Positions 21,717-33,420 of a stretch of DNA of 64,000 bases are shown in pieces. Position 1 is the first letter of the stretch, and the number at the start of each line of letters is the position of its first letter. Under the pieces are notes generated by a model. That model worked only from the letters and a program-made list of their open reading frames with translations, was not told the origin of the DNA and ran no database searches. The translations under genes and the position numbers were made by a program. Source of the DNA: Thalassia testudinum (lineage: Eukaryota > Streptophyta > Magnoliopsida > Alismatales > Hydrocharitaceae); contig JAZHRO010000073.1 of NCBI GenBank assembly GCA_037157565.1, positions 94,900,001 to 94,964,000 of the forward strand, in the 5' to 3' direction.

Positions 21717-22645
21717 AGCAACGGCTATTCTAGAAGCTGTTAAATCACAATTTTTGAGTTTCTATTGATCTCTTCTCTTTTGTGGTGCAGAAATAGGAAA
21801 TTAAGAGGACAACAGGCAGCCGCACAACAACCACACCTAGGATAGGTAGTTTTCGATCCTCTCATTTTAACCCCTAAATTCTAAAGAGGAAGAAAAAGAA
21901 AGAAAGAAAGGCAATTTAGGCATAACCTGTCTTTCATACTTAGTAAAACATCAAAGTTGCCTATTTTCAATTTCAACACAATATATCTGTACATCCATTA
22001 AGGGTATTTAGGGCTAACACCTTCTTGCTTGAGCCCTAATTACCCAATCGAAAGGAAACTAACTGGACCAAGTAGAGCCAATATAAAATTCAAAATTAGG
22101 GTTTTAGAGACACACTTTCTAAGCAAGAATTGAGAATTCCCAAAAAGAAGTGTGCCCAAGCCATTGTTTGAAAGCACCTATTTAGAGAAACCCTAAGAAA
22201 TTTGGCTCTTAAAAACACTTGAACCTTTAAAAGGCAAAGACCTAATAAGCTCTCAAAGGAACTAGTAGGTGAAGTTGATCCCTTAGGTCAACCAACCTTA
22301 AACTTAGGTCACTCTTTGCACTCAAAAGGCTAAAGTTCAAGTGAAAACCTAAGCACCGTGATCCTAGCTAAAAGTGGTAGACTTATGAGGTCAAGGTCCC
22401 CATTCTGGTCTACCTGGAATCTCAGTGATAAGAGAAGTCGGGTGGGGGAAACCCTGTAACCTGTGGGGGCGCTCTACCTTGTAGGGGTCTTCGCGGGACT
22501 CACCCTCTCTGGCTGCCCAGGTAATTCTCAGGTGGAGAATCTTTTGATCAAGGGGTCCATCTGCCCCGAACCTTTATAGTCACCCAACATTCTGGGTGTC
22601 TTGATTGGGTCCAGCAGCTGCTAAACTCATCCTCTCCATCAGTGT
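21717..22645 (+). other. ATH-A leader between primer site and gag
   Basis: Untranslated leader of 929 bp. The part with CATTCTGGTCTACC and GGGTGGGGGAAACCCTGTAAC (about 22400-22550) has a counterpart in the ATH-B leader at 55600-55720. No protein-coding signal is seen. Confidence 0.7.
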
Positions 22646-23665
22646 ATGTTTGGTAGGAGGTCCTTGAAACCTCCTTTAGAAATTCACTCTCCTCGAGGCC
22701 GAGCCTCGATGCCCTTGTTTGTGCAACCAACACTTCACATAGACCTCTCCTCCGACTCTGAACCCAACTCACCTTCTTCTTCCACAATGGCTCAGCCAGT
22801 TGAGAAAGAAAATAATCTGGAGCACCAACTCCAGCAACTCAATGACCTCTTCCAGAACTTCATGCACCCACCGCAGCGTCCCATGATGCGAGATCATTAT
22901 AATCCCGCTGCGGTGGCTATTGAGCCTCGAGTCAGAATCTCGACTGGAGGACCTGATTCTGAACTAAAGCCCAACATGATTCATGCCATACCTAAATTTC
23001 ATAGGCTTAATTCTGAAGACTCCTTCCAGCACATTAAGCACCTAAAGCATCTGGTCCAGACTTTTGGGTCAAATGCACAAAATCGGGATATTCTCCTCAT
23101 GAAGATGTTCTCCTTCTCCCTTATGGACAAGGCCGCCCATTGGTACCAAAGACAGACCCGGCCGATCAATAATTGGGAGGAACTTCAGTCTGAGTTCTTG
23201 AAGAAGTTCTTTCCCATTGGTCGGACCAATGCCTTGCTCCATCAGATTACCCACTTCACGCAACAAACAGGAGAACCTCTCCATGAGGCATGGCATCGCT
23301 TTCAGGATCTCATGAGGAAGTGCCCCCATCAAGGAGTTCCTAAATGGGAACAAGTCCAGTCTTTTTACCAGGGACTCCATGAAGGTATTCAGCTTTTCGT
23401 CATTGCAACTTGCGGAGGGAATATCATGGGTCAGCATGAGGACACCGTGTGGGAGATTCTCGAAAATATGTGTGAGAACTCCATCAATAATGAATCCATG
23501 GGATTATTCGATAGGACGAATACCCACGTATCGACGAACCTTAGGGGAGAACACGAGATGCAGGGCCTGTCCACATCAGTCGACCTGGAATTCATGGCCA
23601 GTCGATTGGACAAGGTCTCTATTATTGAGAAGAAGGTGCATGAGTTGACTCAGCACTTGCAGTGA
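22646..23665 (+). pseudogene. gag: ATH-A gag, N-terminal and capsid part
   Basis: Particle-forming polyprotein. ATG at 22646 fits because the same start is found in ATH-B (55469); a second Met at 22789 begins MAQPVEKENN. The capsid-like core includes NMIHAIPKFHRLNSED, the LMDKAAHWYQRQTRPINNW stretch, EFLKKFFPIGRTNALLHQIT, FTQQTGEPLHEAWHRFQDL and QSFYQGLHEGIQ. These are Athila-type Gag motifs. The frame is open for 339 codons and stops at TGA (23663). The protein clearly continues downstream in the same frame, so this stop is a lesion rather than the natural end. Confidence 0.9.
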
Positions 23666-24532
23666 GCCACCTCTGTGCATAATTCCTTTGCACAGCCTCC
23701 TTCCACACGGGAGATTGTGCAAAACATTCTCCATCGACCTTCTCCTGGGATGGATACGTATCTACCCCCATCTGATTCTCGGATAGGAGGATGCTCCGAC
23801 CCTTTCTATACTAGCTAGGGGAATTCCACTCCCCCATTCTCTGACTCTTTGGATGTCCCTCAGACCTGCGAGGACCTCAAGGCCATCCAGAATGATCCAT
23901 TTTCCAATACCTACAATCCTGGATAGCAAAACCATCCCAACTTCCAGTGGACGGGAAATTCCCAAACTCAAAGACCACCCTTTCAGCCCCGTCCACAACC
24001 ACCTCGTCCTTACCAGCCGCCTCAACCTCGGCCCAACCCAACTTATCTGTCAAGGCCAAACCAAGACCAAATGTCCTTCATCCTTCAGACTCTGGCTGAC
24101 ATTTACAGAATGAATGCAGCTATTCAAAAGCAACACAAGGACGAAATCACAGAGGTTCGAAACCAACTGGCCCAGTTGGCAAATTCTCGCCAACCAGGCA
24201 CACTTCCTTCTCAACCTCTTCCTAACCCTAATAACGTACCAACCTAGCAGCGCGTTATGAACCCAAACCCGGGCCAAGCACACATGATTTATCAGGCCCC
24301 CTCTATTCCTTCACCTGACGGGATGGAGGCTTCCACTTCTTATGCGAGTTATCAGCAGCAACCCATCCTATCAAACCCTAATCAGAACCAGGCAGGACTG
24401 AATTCTGTGACCACCCGTAGTGGTAAGGAGACCCAAGATCCACCTTATCCAGACCACTCCAAGCCTGGTAGTGATCCAAACCCTAGGATAGTAATCCAGG
24501 ACATTCCTATCCCTGTCCCAGATCAATGACCT
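23666..24532 (+). pseudogene. ATH-A gag C-terminus and gag-pro linker
   Basis: Continues the gag frame with stops near 23816, 23925, 24245 and 24527. It is rich in Pro, Gln and Asn (FQPRPQPPRPYQPPQPRPN region around 23980-24045), then a helical stretch (LQTLADIYRMNAAIQKQH, EVRNQLAQLANSRQ). Later comes NQAGLNSVTTRSGKETQ, which introduces the protease region in this lineage. ATH-B has the matching segment at 53600-54300 and reads Trp where ATH-A has the 23925 stop. I see no CCHC zinc knuckle. Confidence 0.8.
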
Positions 24533-26901
24533 AGACCTATCCTAGAAGAACCAACCAAGGTTCCATTTCCCGAGGCCTTGACCAAGGGAAAGAAGACAAC
24601 CAAACTCGTGGCACCTGAGGAAGACCTGGTTAAGCTCTTTGAGCAGATCCAAAAAAACATCCCCTTGATGGATGCGATTCGCCACGTACCGGATTACACA
24701 CGATTCTTTAAGAATGTATGTACACCTCAGCGTAAGCCGCGAACCAAGAGTGGGAGTCCAATTGTACTGTCAGAGCAAGCCAGCTCTGTAATCCTGAGCA
24801 GACTCGCACCCAAGGCAAAAGATCCAGGTACTCCCCTGATTTCCTGCAAAATAGGTGAAACCCAGTTCGACAGAGCATTTCTAGACTTGGGTGCTTCCAT
24901 AAATCTGATACCCATATCCTTAACCACCTAGAAGAATCTGACCTAAAACCAACTGAAGTGACACTACAGTTAGCAGATCGATCTATAAAGTCACCTAAAG
25001 GGATTCTTGAGGATGTTATTGTAAGAGTGCGGGATTTCTATTTCCCTGTAGACTTTATAGTCTTAGACATGGACGCACCTGAAAACCCTAGGGATACACC
25101 GATCATTCTAGGGAGACCTTTCCTGGCCACTGCTAGAGCCAACATCAGCTGTGAGGAGGGCCAAATAGAACTAAAATTTGGGAATCAAACTCTCAAAATT
25201 GATATCTTTAAGGCCCAACAAGGAATCAATTGCGGTGTGATTGAACAAATCTATGATATTAGGGCTTTGGTTGATGAAACACATTTTGAGAATAACCTGA
25301 TTATTCCTCATCAACCACAGAAAGATCTTGAACCGCAATTAGAGGAGTTAGACCTTGATTCAGACAAACCCATAACTCCTATCCTTGAACCTCATACTTA
25401 CCCTGAACCACCCGCTGCTACTGATAACCCCATCCTTGAACTAAAACCCCTTCCCGATCATTTGGAATACATCTTCTTGGGTTCTAATCAGACTTTTCCT
25501 GTGATTATAAATTCCAAGCTCACTCCTGATCAAGAATCCCGTCTGATTGCTGTCCTCCAGCAGCATCGCAGAGCCATTGGTTGGACTCTCGATGACTTGA
25601 CTGGGATAAGTCCCTCTTATTGCCCACACCGTATTTATTCTGAAGAGGGCACACGACCTTCCCATGAGATACAGAAGCGTTTGAATCCCAGTCTGCAGGA
25701 GGTCATGAAAAAGGAGATCACTAAGTGGTTAGATGCAGGGATCATCTACCTGATCTCCGATAGTCGCTGGGTGAGCCCAATTCAGGTCGTGCCTAAAAAG
25801 GCAGGGCTCACCACCATTACAGCTGAAACAAGAGAAATCATACCTACCCAAATAGCAAACTCGTGGAGAGTCTGCATAGATTACCGACGATTCAATTCCT
25901 CCACAAAGAAGGATCATTTCCCACTACCTTTCATTGATCAGATTCTCAAGAAATTAGTGGGAAATTGATTCTTCTGCTTTATTGATGGGTACTCCGGTTA
26001 TAACCAAGTCGCTATTCATCCTGAGGACCAAGAGAAGACCACGTTCACCTGCCCCTTCGGTTTCTGCAATGCACCCGCGACTTTTCAGCGGTGCATGCTT
26101 GCCATATTCTCTGATATGGTAGGTGATTATCTGGAAGTCTTCATGGATGACTTCTCAGTTTTTGGGGCATCAATTGATGATTGCCTCCAGCACTTGGTTC
26201 ATATACTCAGGCGTTGCATCGATGTTAATTTGGTTCTCTCTTGGGAAAAGAGCCATTTTATGGTGCCTGAGGGGATCGTCTTAGGACATCTAATTTTTGA
26301 GAAAGGCATCCAAGTGGATCGAGCTAAGGTTGATCTAATTTCTCGGCTTCCTATGCCTAGCTCGATCAGGGACATCCATTCTTTTCTGGGGCACGTCGAT
26401 TTTTACCATCGTTTCATTCCTGATTTTTCGAAAATCGTGCACCCCCTGACTACTCTTCTTTCTAAGGATATACCCTTTGATATCTCCAAGGAATTCACTC
26501 AAGCCTTTGAAAACCTCCGTGACCGAGTCACCCAGGCCTCGATCCTACAATCCCCTGATTGGTCTCAACTCTTTGAGATCATGTGCGATGCATCTGATTT
26601 CGCTGTAGGAGCGGTTCTCGGGCAGAAAGTTGATGGGAAACCCGTGGTCATCTACTACGCTAGCAAGACACTTGACGAGGCTCAACGTAACTATACAGTT
26701 ATGGAGAAAGTGCTGTTAGCCGTAGTATTTGCCCTTGAAAAATTTCGATCTTATCTCCTAGGTTCCCACGTCATCATCTACTCGGATCACATGGCTGTGA
26801 GGCATCTCCTTGCCAAGAAGGATGCGAAGCCCCGACTAATCCGATGGATCTTGCTGTTGCAAGAATTTGACCTCGAGATTCGCGACAAGGCGAGAAGATA
26901 A
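24533..26901 (+). pseudogene. pol: ATH-A protease, reverse transcriptase, RNase H
   Basis: Aspartic protease: linker with PFPEALTKGKK, then FDRAFLDLGASINLIP with the active-site DLGAS at 24884-24898. A frameshift near 24928 follows, then LQLADRSIKSPKGILEDVIV. RT: HRRAIGWTLDDLTGISP, WVSPIQVVPKKAG, WRVCIDYRRFN, a TGA at 25966, [15 protein letters not shown] and the catalytic FMDDFSVFG (FMDD at 26140-26151). RNase [16 protein letters not shown] (about 26580), [20 protein letters not shown] and [11 protein letters not shown]. Stop at 26899. Active-site residues survive while the frame does not. Confidence 0.93.
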
Positions 26902-28304
26902 AATGTGGTAGCTGACCATTTGCCTCGCCTTCCTTCTGAGATCATCAACCCTTCTGGACCCATCACGGAGCATTTCCCTGATGAGCACCTACTGACTATT
27001 GGTACTAGACATCCACGGTTTGCTAATATAGTAAACTACTTGTCATCTCATCAGATCCCGTCTGATTGGCCGAAGGCCAAGAAAGACAAATTGCGCTCTA
27101 ATGCCAAGTACTACATCTGGGAAGATCTGTACCTCTTCCGCATAGCTTCTGACCAAATCATCCGACGATGTGTCCCGGAAGGTGAAATCAATGATATTCT
27201 CTCCTTCTGCTATGACCAGGCATGCGGTGGCCACTTCTCTGGGCACAAAATCGCATCAAAAATCCTCCAGTGTGGCTTTTATTGGCCCACTTTATTCAAG
27301 GACGCATACAATCACTGCAAGGCATGCAGTCGTTGCCAAACTTTGGGTAAAATGAGCCATTGCGACATGATGCCTCTACAGTCGATTCCCGTATGAGAAA
27401 TCTTCGATATTTGGGGGATTGATTTTATGGGCCCCTTTCCTGTTTCGGATGGCTTCGAGTACATTCTGCTAGCTATGGACTACGTGTCCAAATGGATCGA
27501 AGCCATACCCACCCGAATCTGTGATCATAAAATCGTTATCAAATTCATTCATCACAATTCTTCTCACGGTTCAGGATTCCTCGTGCAATCATCTCTGACG
27601 GGGGGACCCACTTTATGAACGCTCAGTTTAGGTCACTGACGACCAAATATGGGGTGCCTCACCGAATCTCCACTCCTTATCACCCCCAGACTAATGGTCT
27701 AGCTGAGCTATCAAATCGGGAGATCAAGAAAATCCTACAGGTCACTGTTCGGCTTGAAAGGAAGGACTGGTCGTCCCGACTTCCGGAAGCTTTGTGGGCT
27801 TATAGGACCGCCCACAAAACCCAATTAGGCATGTCTCCTTTTAGACTGGTGTACGGGAAGGCGTGCCACCTTCCCGTCTAACTGGAGCGCAAAGCCTATT
27901 GGGTAGTACGGAGCTGTAATTTAGATCTTTCTAGGGCTGAAACCCACAGAAAGCTTCAGATAAGCGAGATCGACGAATTACGCCTTAATGAGTAAGAGAA
28001 CTCACGAATCTACAAAGAGCAGGTTAAAGCCTTCCATGACAAGCACATATCTAGAAAGATCTTTCATCTTGGTTAGAAGGTCCTACTCTTTGATGCCCGA
28101 CTCAAACTCTTCCATGGGAAACTGCGATCCAAGTGGGTCGGACCATACCTTGTCCGACAAGTTTTTGGAAATGGAGCCATCGAAATCAGTCCGCTCAGCC
28201 ATGATTTCGAACCTTTCATCGTGAACAGTCAGAGACTCAAACCGTTCATTGATGTAACCTCTACAGATTTGGCTGAATCATCATTTATCCTCCATTTTCC
28301 TTGA
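26902..28304 (+). pseudogene. pol: ATH-A integrase
   Basis: Begins NVVADHLPRLPSE. The zinc-binding domain shows CGGHFSGHKIASKILQ, FYWPTLFKDA and CKACSRCQTLG (about 27220-27345). The catalytic core starts at [15 protein letters not shown] (first Asp) and [15 protein letters not shown]. It is broken by a stop at 27394 and a frameshift near 27570, then continues with [20 protein letters not shown] (catalytic Glu in [13 protein letters not shown]) and [17 protein letters not shown]. Further stops are at 27879 and 27993. The C-terminal part ([19 protein letters not shown]) ends at TGA 28302-28304. I see no chromodomain, as expected for Athila. Confidence 0.9.
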
Positions 28305-28340
28305 GCATATTGTGCCCAATCGATGGCATAAAACTCAGCG

Positions 28341-28360
28341 CTCAACGGGAGGCAGCCCGT
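28341..28360 (+). promoter_or_regulatory. Post-pol hairpin of ATH-A
   Basis: The block CTCAACGGGAGGCAGCCCGT, with arms CGGG and CCCG, lies 36 bases after the pol stop. ATH-B has AACAGGAGGCAACCCGTTA at the same place (minus, about 49786-49804). Conservation outside coding sequence suggests an RNA-level role. Confidence 0.6.
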
Positions 28361-28553
28361 CATTCTTTTTGAAAAAACCAGAAACCTTTTCTGACACCTT
28401 TTCGCACTTGAGGTTCACCCTTTAAAACAGCGAACTCCACCTCAGGTGCTTGCATCTGAGATTAGAAATCATCCGCAACAGTCACCCCGACCCATTCGCT
28501 CATCAAAACATCTGTCATAATGTATGAACTAAGTTAAATAAAAACCCTCCTAA

Positions 28554-28592
28554 GTTACAATGAGAACATTGCAAATCTTAGGCATGGGGGTG
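28554..28592 (+). promoter_or_regulatory. Stem-loop plus internal polypurine-like tract, ATH-A
   Basis: ACAATGAGAACATTGC (CAATG/CATTG stem) is followed by TTAGGCATGGGGGT. The second part nearly repeats the true polypurine tract at 29854-29866. The same unit occurs in ATH-B (minus, 49541-49585), NA-2 (minus, 41334-41371) and NA-1 (minus, from 32764). Confidence 0.7.
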
Positions 28593-29853
28593 TATGAAAG
28601 TGCAAAACTCACAAGAAAAGGTTTAAACAAAAAAATTCACATATGCCAAAAGCACCATAAAAAAAAATGATGAGAGGAGGAAAGAAATTTTGTGGACTCT
28701 ACAAAGGAGGAAAAAAATAACAAAATGATCAAAAGAAGGAGCACAAAATGAAATAAAAGTGAGTCATTAGTAAGAAATTAAGGAGTTAACCTAAGTTCTA
28801 GACCTCATTCAGGAAAAGAAATGGAAAGTGCACAATAAGATTAGTAAGGATGCAAACCTTAGGCATTCTTGGATAGACTCTTAGTACCCATTAAGATTTA
28901 GACATTCCTAAAGAGGTTGAGGAAAATGAAAAGCTTAAGTATTAGGTCCAAGGCTTAGGGAGTATTTGACCTCGTTAACTAACTTTTGGTTTACGGGACT
29001 CAGTAACCTAAGCACCCTAACTTCACACACATCCTGGTTTAGTAAGCATAAAAATCAAAATCACGCAGAAGCGTTGCAAAAATTCTGAAAATGATACCTA
29101 GAGTAGGAGCAGCTGATCAACACAAGTTGATTTGGACGAGTTCCCAGTGCGGAGAGGTGGGAAATTCCCCTTGAAGATGCATAACAAAATATCATCTCCT
29201 CGGTGCTTGTCTCTTAGGATATTTACATATCCTACTAGGGGCATGTAAGCACTCTGCTGGATCAGATTCCATGGATGGCATTATCACGAAGTGTCAATTG
29301 CCAGGGTCTGAATTCGGCCACGGAACACCATGGATGGGATTATCTCGAAATCTCAAAAGCCAGGGTTCTGGGGGTTACCATGGGCGGTGCTATCTCGAAG
29401 CATTGACTGCCAGGAACCCTTGAGGATTGATGATGGGGACAAGGAATCTGATACAGACCATGTTGAGAAGCCAATCCTAAGCTAGAATTAAAACGAAAAA
29501 GAGAGAGAAAACTCTCCAAACATATAAATCTTCTACCTCTCTTTCTTACAAAATGCACTGCGAACTGAACCAGGGCTAAAATTATCTCAAGCACGGGTGC
29601 TTTAACCACGAAGTCCAATAAGCCTTAGTTTAGCTCTTGTAGGCCTTAAAAACCTTTGCTAAGGACTGAGGCTAAGGCTAGACAGATCTGGATCTTGGTC
29701 GGTACTTGAGTACCTTTTAGGCCTATGGTTGGCATTCTGACCTAATTAAGGTTACGAAAGAAAAAAAAAGCACTTATCTAAACTCATTAAGAACTTCATG
29801 GTCTAGAACAAGGGTTGAAACCTTAAAATTTTGCTAAGGGACTAGCAAAAGCT
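28593..29853 (+). other. ATH-A 3' non-coding region
   Basis: About 1.26 kb between the internal and the terminal polypurine tracts, AT-rich with many stops in all frames. An env-like gene, present here in some Athila relatives, is not seen. It has a purine-rich stretch (28600-28760) and three imperfect repeats at 29268-29420. Confidence 0.7.
29268..29420 (+). repeat. Three imperfect repeats in ATH-A 3' region
   Basis: Units begin near 29268, 29328 and 29378. Each reads CCATGG, then GATTATC- or GCTATC-type wording, CGAA and GCCAGG. ATH-B carries the same three units in the same order (minus, about 48640-48795), so the triplication predates both elements. Confidence 0.75.
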
Positions 29854-29866
29854 AGGCATGGGGGTA
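29854..29866 (+). promoter_or_regulatory. ATH-A polypurine tract
   Basis: AGGCATGGGGGTA directly precedes the 3' LTR start TGATGAG. It is the plus-strand DNA primer. The upstream words ACTAGCAAAAGCT are shared with ATH-B and, in part, with the NA elements. Confidence 0.85.
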
Positions 29867-32757
29867 TGATGAGAACCTCATCATGAACCCTAACTAGCAC
29901 AATTTAATCTAAATAAATGTGAAGAAGCTCCTACAAATCTTAAAGAGAGGATTAACTCAGAGAATTCTAAGTTAAAGAATAAGACAAATCATACGGGGTA
30001 AAACTGCAATTTCACTAATGCAGTGCACAAATAGGGAAATTAAGGGTCTTAATGAAGGTCAAATGAGCCTAATAAGGATAGAAGTGGGATAATCTGATCT
30101 GAAAAGAGTAATAGCAACTTCTAGGAATTAAATGACATTATGTAACCCTAAAACAAACCCACTTTAATTCACGAGGTTTGAGGCAGGATGAAAATAAAAT
30201 AAACCCTCTAAAATTAATGGAAAAATGTTCCCTAGGGATTAGAAACTTCAATTTGGCCATTGCAACCTATTTTGACCTAAAATGAGAACCATGCCCAATT
30301 TATGACTTAAATTAGGTTTTTGCACAAATAGACCAATCAAACATGGTCCAACCTAAAATCAAATTTCACCATTAAAATCCTTAGGTTCAAATTAGGTTGG
30401 TATAAAAATTTGGGCTTAGGTAAAGACCATCTTGACCGACTTTACAAATTGATCCTCTTGAATTACTTTTTCACCCTTATCTTTTGAAACCATTGCAAAA
30501 GGCCCCCTAACTTTCTCGTCGTTCTTTGCAGAATGGTCCTCCCTGCCATTTCTGCGCAGCGCCATACCTCTGACGAAATTGCGCGGAGGATGGCGCCTTG
30601 CTGGGCAAGGCGCCCATCCTCAGGAACGAGGGGGGGTTCCCTACGTCGTCCTCTATTGCAGGGACCCTCCCTTGACCTCTGCAACCGACCATGTCTCTCG
30701 TGCGAACGCACGAAAGGCACAGGTGTCCATTTCTGACCATCTCCAACAAGCAAAGCACGTCACCTCCTCGGTCCCCTCTCCTGTGCCTTTATAAGGAGCG
30801 GTAGGGTCTGCCGTCTCCTTCAAGCTAGTTTTGGCCGAAAGAAACCCTAGATTTCGTCTCTCCCCTCTCCGATCAGGCAGCCCAAGCTTCCGGCGATCCT
30901 CCCTCCTCCTCCTCATCGCTTTGCTGCCATACCTACAGTAGAGCCCACTTTACCCCGTCGTCCCACGCCAGGCCGCACCAGCTGGCTTCCTCAGATCTCC
31001 TTGTCGCCGATAACCCCCTCCTGGGCACCTTCGTCCCCAGCTTCGGTAGACATGAGCCGGACGCCTTCCTCTCCCTCTTCGTTGACCAAGTAGGTAGGAA
31101 CCTTCCTCTCTCTCTTCCTTATATTTTCCCCTTCCTAATTAACCATTTTAACCCACCGACTGCCACTTCCACCCCCATCTGCTCCATCTCCGGTTGCCAT
31201 CTCTAGCGAGGTCGCTCCACCCCCACAGACCATTTCAACCCTCGCCGACAAGCCCAGAAGCTCCCCCTCACTCCACTCAAATGTTTCCCCTACTCCATTC
31301 ACCGCCTCTCATTGCCCGACCACCCCCCGAACACACCCATTTCCACGCACACAGTCTACCCTAGGAGCACCTCCACAGGCGCTCTCGCGCCTCGCCGACC
31401 CTCGTACTGCCTTTGCCACACTCCGGCGAGGCTCCCTATGTTGTCTGATGTGGCCGAGAGGCTATCCTTGTGATTTCAGGTCTCTACCTCCTCGCTGCCA
31501 TTGACGAGCTGCTGAAGCTCCTTAGCAAGCAGCTCCAGGATGCCTCGAGCCTAGGTGTGAGCCCCAGGCAGAGCGGGGTGATTCCGCGAGCATGCCCAGG
31601 TTTGCAATTAGGGTCGTGAGTGCTTGCTACTGCCCCAATTGGCAGCGCCTTCTCGCCTGCGGGCGCACAGATTGGAGGTGGGACTTTAGTCCCACGTCGT
31701 AAGTGTGTGGCCCCTCGCCCACACTTAAATTGAAAAAGTGAATATAGCTATTCGCCTTTGATACACAGGGGTTAGGTCCCTCACCCACACGCCGCGCGCC
31801 ACGCGCTCGCACCCGCCCTGGGCCGCGCTCACACCCCGCAGGTCTGGGCCGAACCCGACTACCTGACTGAGCACTCCTCGGCCACCACCGCACGGCGGTG
31901 GGCTTGGTCTCGGGTGCGCAACCCGAACCCGATTACCCGGCTCTGGGAGAGATTTCCCAAAGAGTGATTCAGAGAGAGAGAGACGTGGGGAGGGTGTAGG
32001 GGTAGGTTTTGCACTGATCGTTGTGTGTGCGGGTAGGGAAGAAGGAAAAAGAAGAAGAAGTAGGCGAAGGAAGAAGAAGAGAGGAGGAGCGGCTGAAGAC
32101 TTAGTTGCACTGAGCAGCTGCTGAAGAAGAAAGGAAGGAGAGGAGCTAAAGAAAAGAAGAAGAGCTGCACTGTAGCAAACGCATAGTTAAGTCATCTGAG
32201 CACCGAGTCAGATGATGGAAGGGCAGCAGCCAGAGCAGAAGAAGGCAGGCTGAAGAAGAAAGAAAGAAGATGCAAAGAAGAAGAAGAAGAAGAAGAAGAA
32301 GAAGAAGACAGGAAGGAGAAAGAAAGAAAGAAGAGGAACGGCCAGAGCAGAAGAAAAAGAAGAAGAAGAAGAAGAAAAGAAGGAAGAAGAAAGGAAGACT
32401 TAGCAGCTGAGAGGAAGAGAAGGCAGAGGCCTCTGCAGCCGCAATAGAAAAAAAAAGAAGAGAGAAGAAGGTAGATTGAAGAAAGAGAAGAATCAGCTGC
32501 AAGAGAAGAAGAAAAGAGAAGAGGAAGAGAGAAGAAGAAGCCAACAAAAAAGAGAACTTTTGTTCCCTCTCTCTCTCTCTCTTATTCTTTTTGTAACAGA
32601 ATTGTGAACCTTTATGTTTCTAGAATTATAGTTTCTCCCTAAGTTTGACCTCGGGAAACTTGTCATTCCGAGTAAAAAAAAATTGTATTAAACTGGTAAC
32701 TGTTTTGTCATATACCACAATGACTGTAATAACCATAAAGACAGAACACGGCAACCA
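29867..32757 (+). repeat. ATH-A 3' LTR
   Basis: Partner of 18823-21694 with scattered substitutions and small indels. TATA box at 30788-30796, hairpin at 31676-31695, purine tract at about 32030-32540. An AAG microsatellite is expanded to about 11 units (32275-32307) against 4 in the 5' LTR. Ends CGGCAACCA. Confidence 0.93.
32275..32308 (+). repeat. (AAG)11 microsatellite in ATH-A 3' LTR
   Basis: Eleven AAG units and a trailing A, where the 5' LTR has four units (21239-21250). The two LTRs were identical at insertion, so the difference arose afterwards. Confidence 0.85.
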
Positions 32758-32762
32758 AGTAT
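32758..32762. repeat. ATH-A target-site duplication, right
   Basis: AGTAT against AATAT on the left; the unoccupied NA-2 site reads AATAT, so the right copy carries the change. Confidence 0.8.
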
Positions 32763-33420
32763 CCACCCCCCCATGCCTATCTAATGCAATGTCCTCATTG
32801 TATTAAAAGGACATAAAATAGAGTGGAATAGAGTAGAAAGCACCTGAATTGCATGAATGTCAGGTCCGCTCCGAGATAAAAATTAAAAAGAACTGTATAT
32901 ATGCTGAATTTAGTGCCTTCAGCTAGGCACACTATACAAAGAAGAGAAATAAAGAATTCACAGGTGTAGGTCAGAATCAGAATAAAGAGAAGAAACCTCA
33001 GACTTGCCAGCAGATGTCCACAAATGTGGACCAGATTGTGGTGCAGACCCATACCCCATAATCGAGAATATCTCAGGTTCTAGATAAAAATTACCCAAAA
33101 CCTAAAATCAGTATACATGCAGGGTCTGGCCTACGATTTATGAGGATGCAACCCAAGACCAAGTTGGGTTACAGAGAATTCAAGCTCAAAAGGATAATCA
33201 TTGTATGTATGCTTAGGTTAGACATCCTCAGAACAGATGTCGTAAGGGTCCTGGTTTGATGGTTTCAGATGAATTGGAACCCTTAGACTTAATCTTCTAT
33301 TTCTTCCAAAGTTAGCTTCCCAAATCAGAACTTCCCAACTCCTATCCTCCTCAATCAGAATGTGAAATTCTGAGACCTCTTCCATATTAATCACCCCATG
33401 TGAAATTTCCAAGTCTAAAA
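32763..33420 (-). pseudogene. NA-1 ORF, C-terminal part
   Basis: Minus-strand continuation of the NA-family reading frame, ending at a TGA at about 32795-32797 inside the stem-loop that follows the coding region. It encodes the membrane-like segment LLFILILTYTCEFFISLLC and the ending DLTFMQFRCFLLYSTLFY, nearly the same as NA-2 (41366-41600). Broken by a stop at about 33053 and by the SL-C insertion at 33421. Function unknown; see the NA-2 copy. Confidence 0.65.

Larger units (their letters stand above)
18823..32757 (+). mobile_element. ATH-A: full-length Athila-lineage Ty3/gypsy element
   Basis: 13.9-kb plus-strand element with both LTRs (2.87 and 2.89 kb), tRNA-Asp primer site, gag, protease, reverse transcriptase, RNase H, integrase, a 1.5-kb post-pol non-coding region and a polypurine tract. 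It interrupts NA-1 with a 5-bp duplication. Lineage is shown by DLGAS in protease and FMDDFSVFG in RT. No env-like frame is seen. Stops and frameshifts make it non-functional, but all domains are present in order. Confidence 0.93.

Noticed and set aside
28593..29853. env-like gene of ATH-A
   Set aside because: All frames are full of stops and no signal or membrane segment is visible; the region is conserved only in short non-coding motifs.
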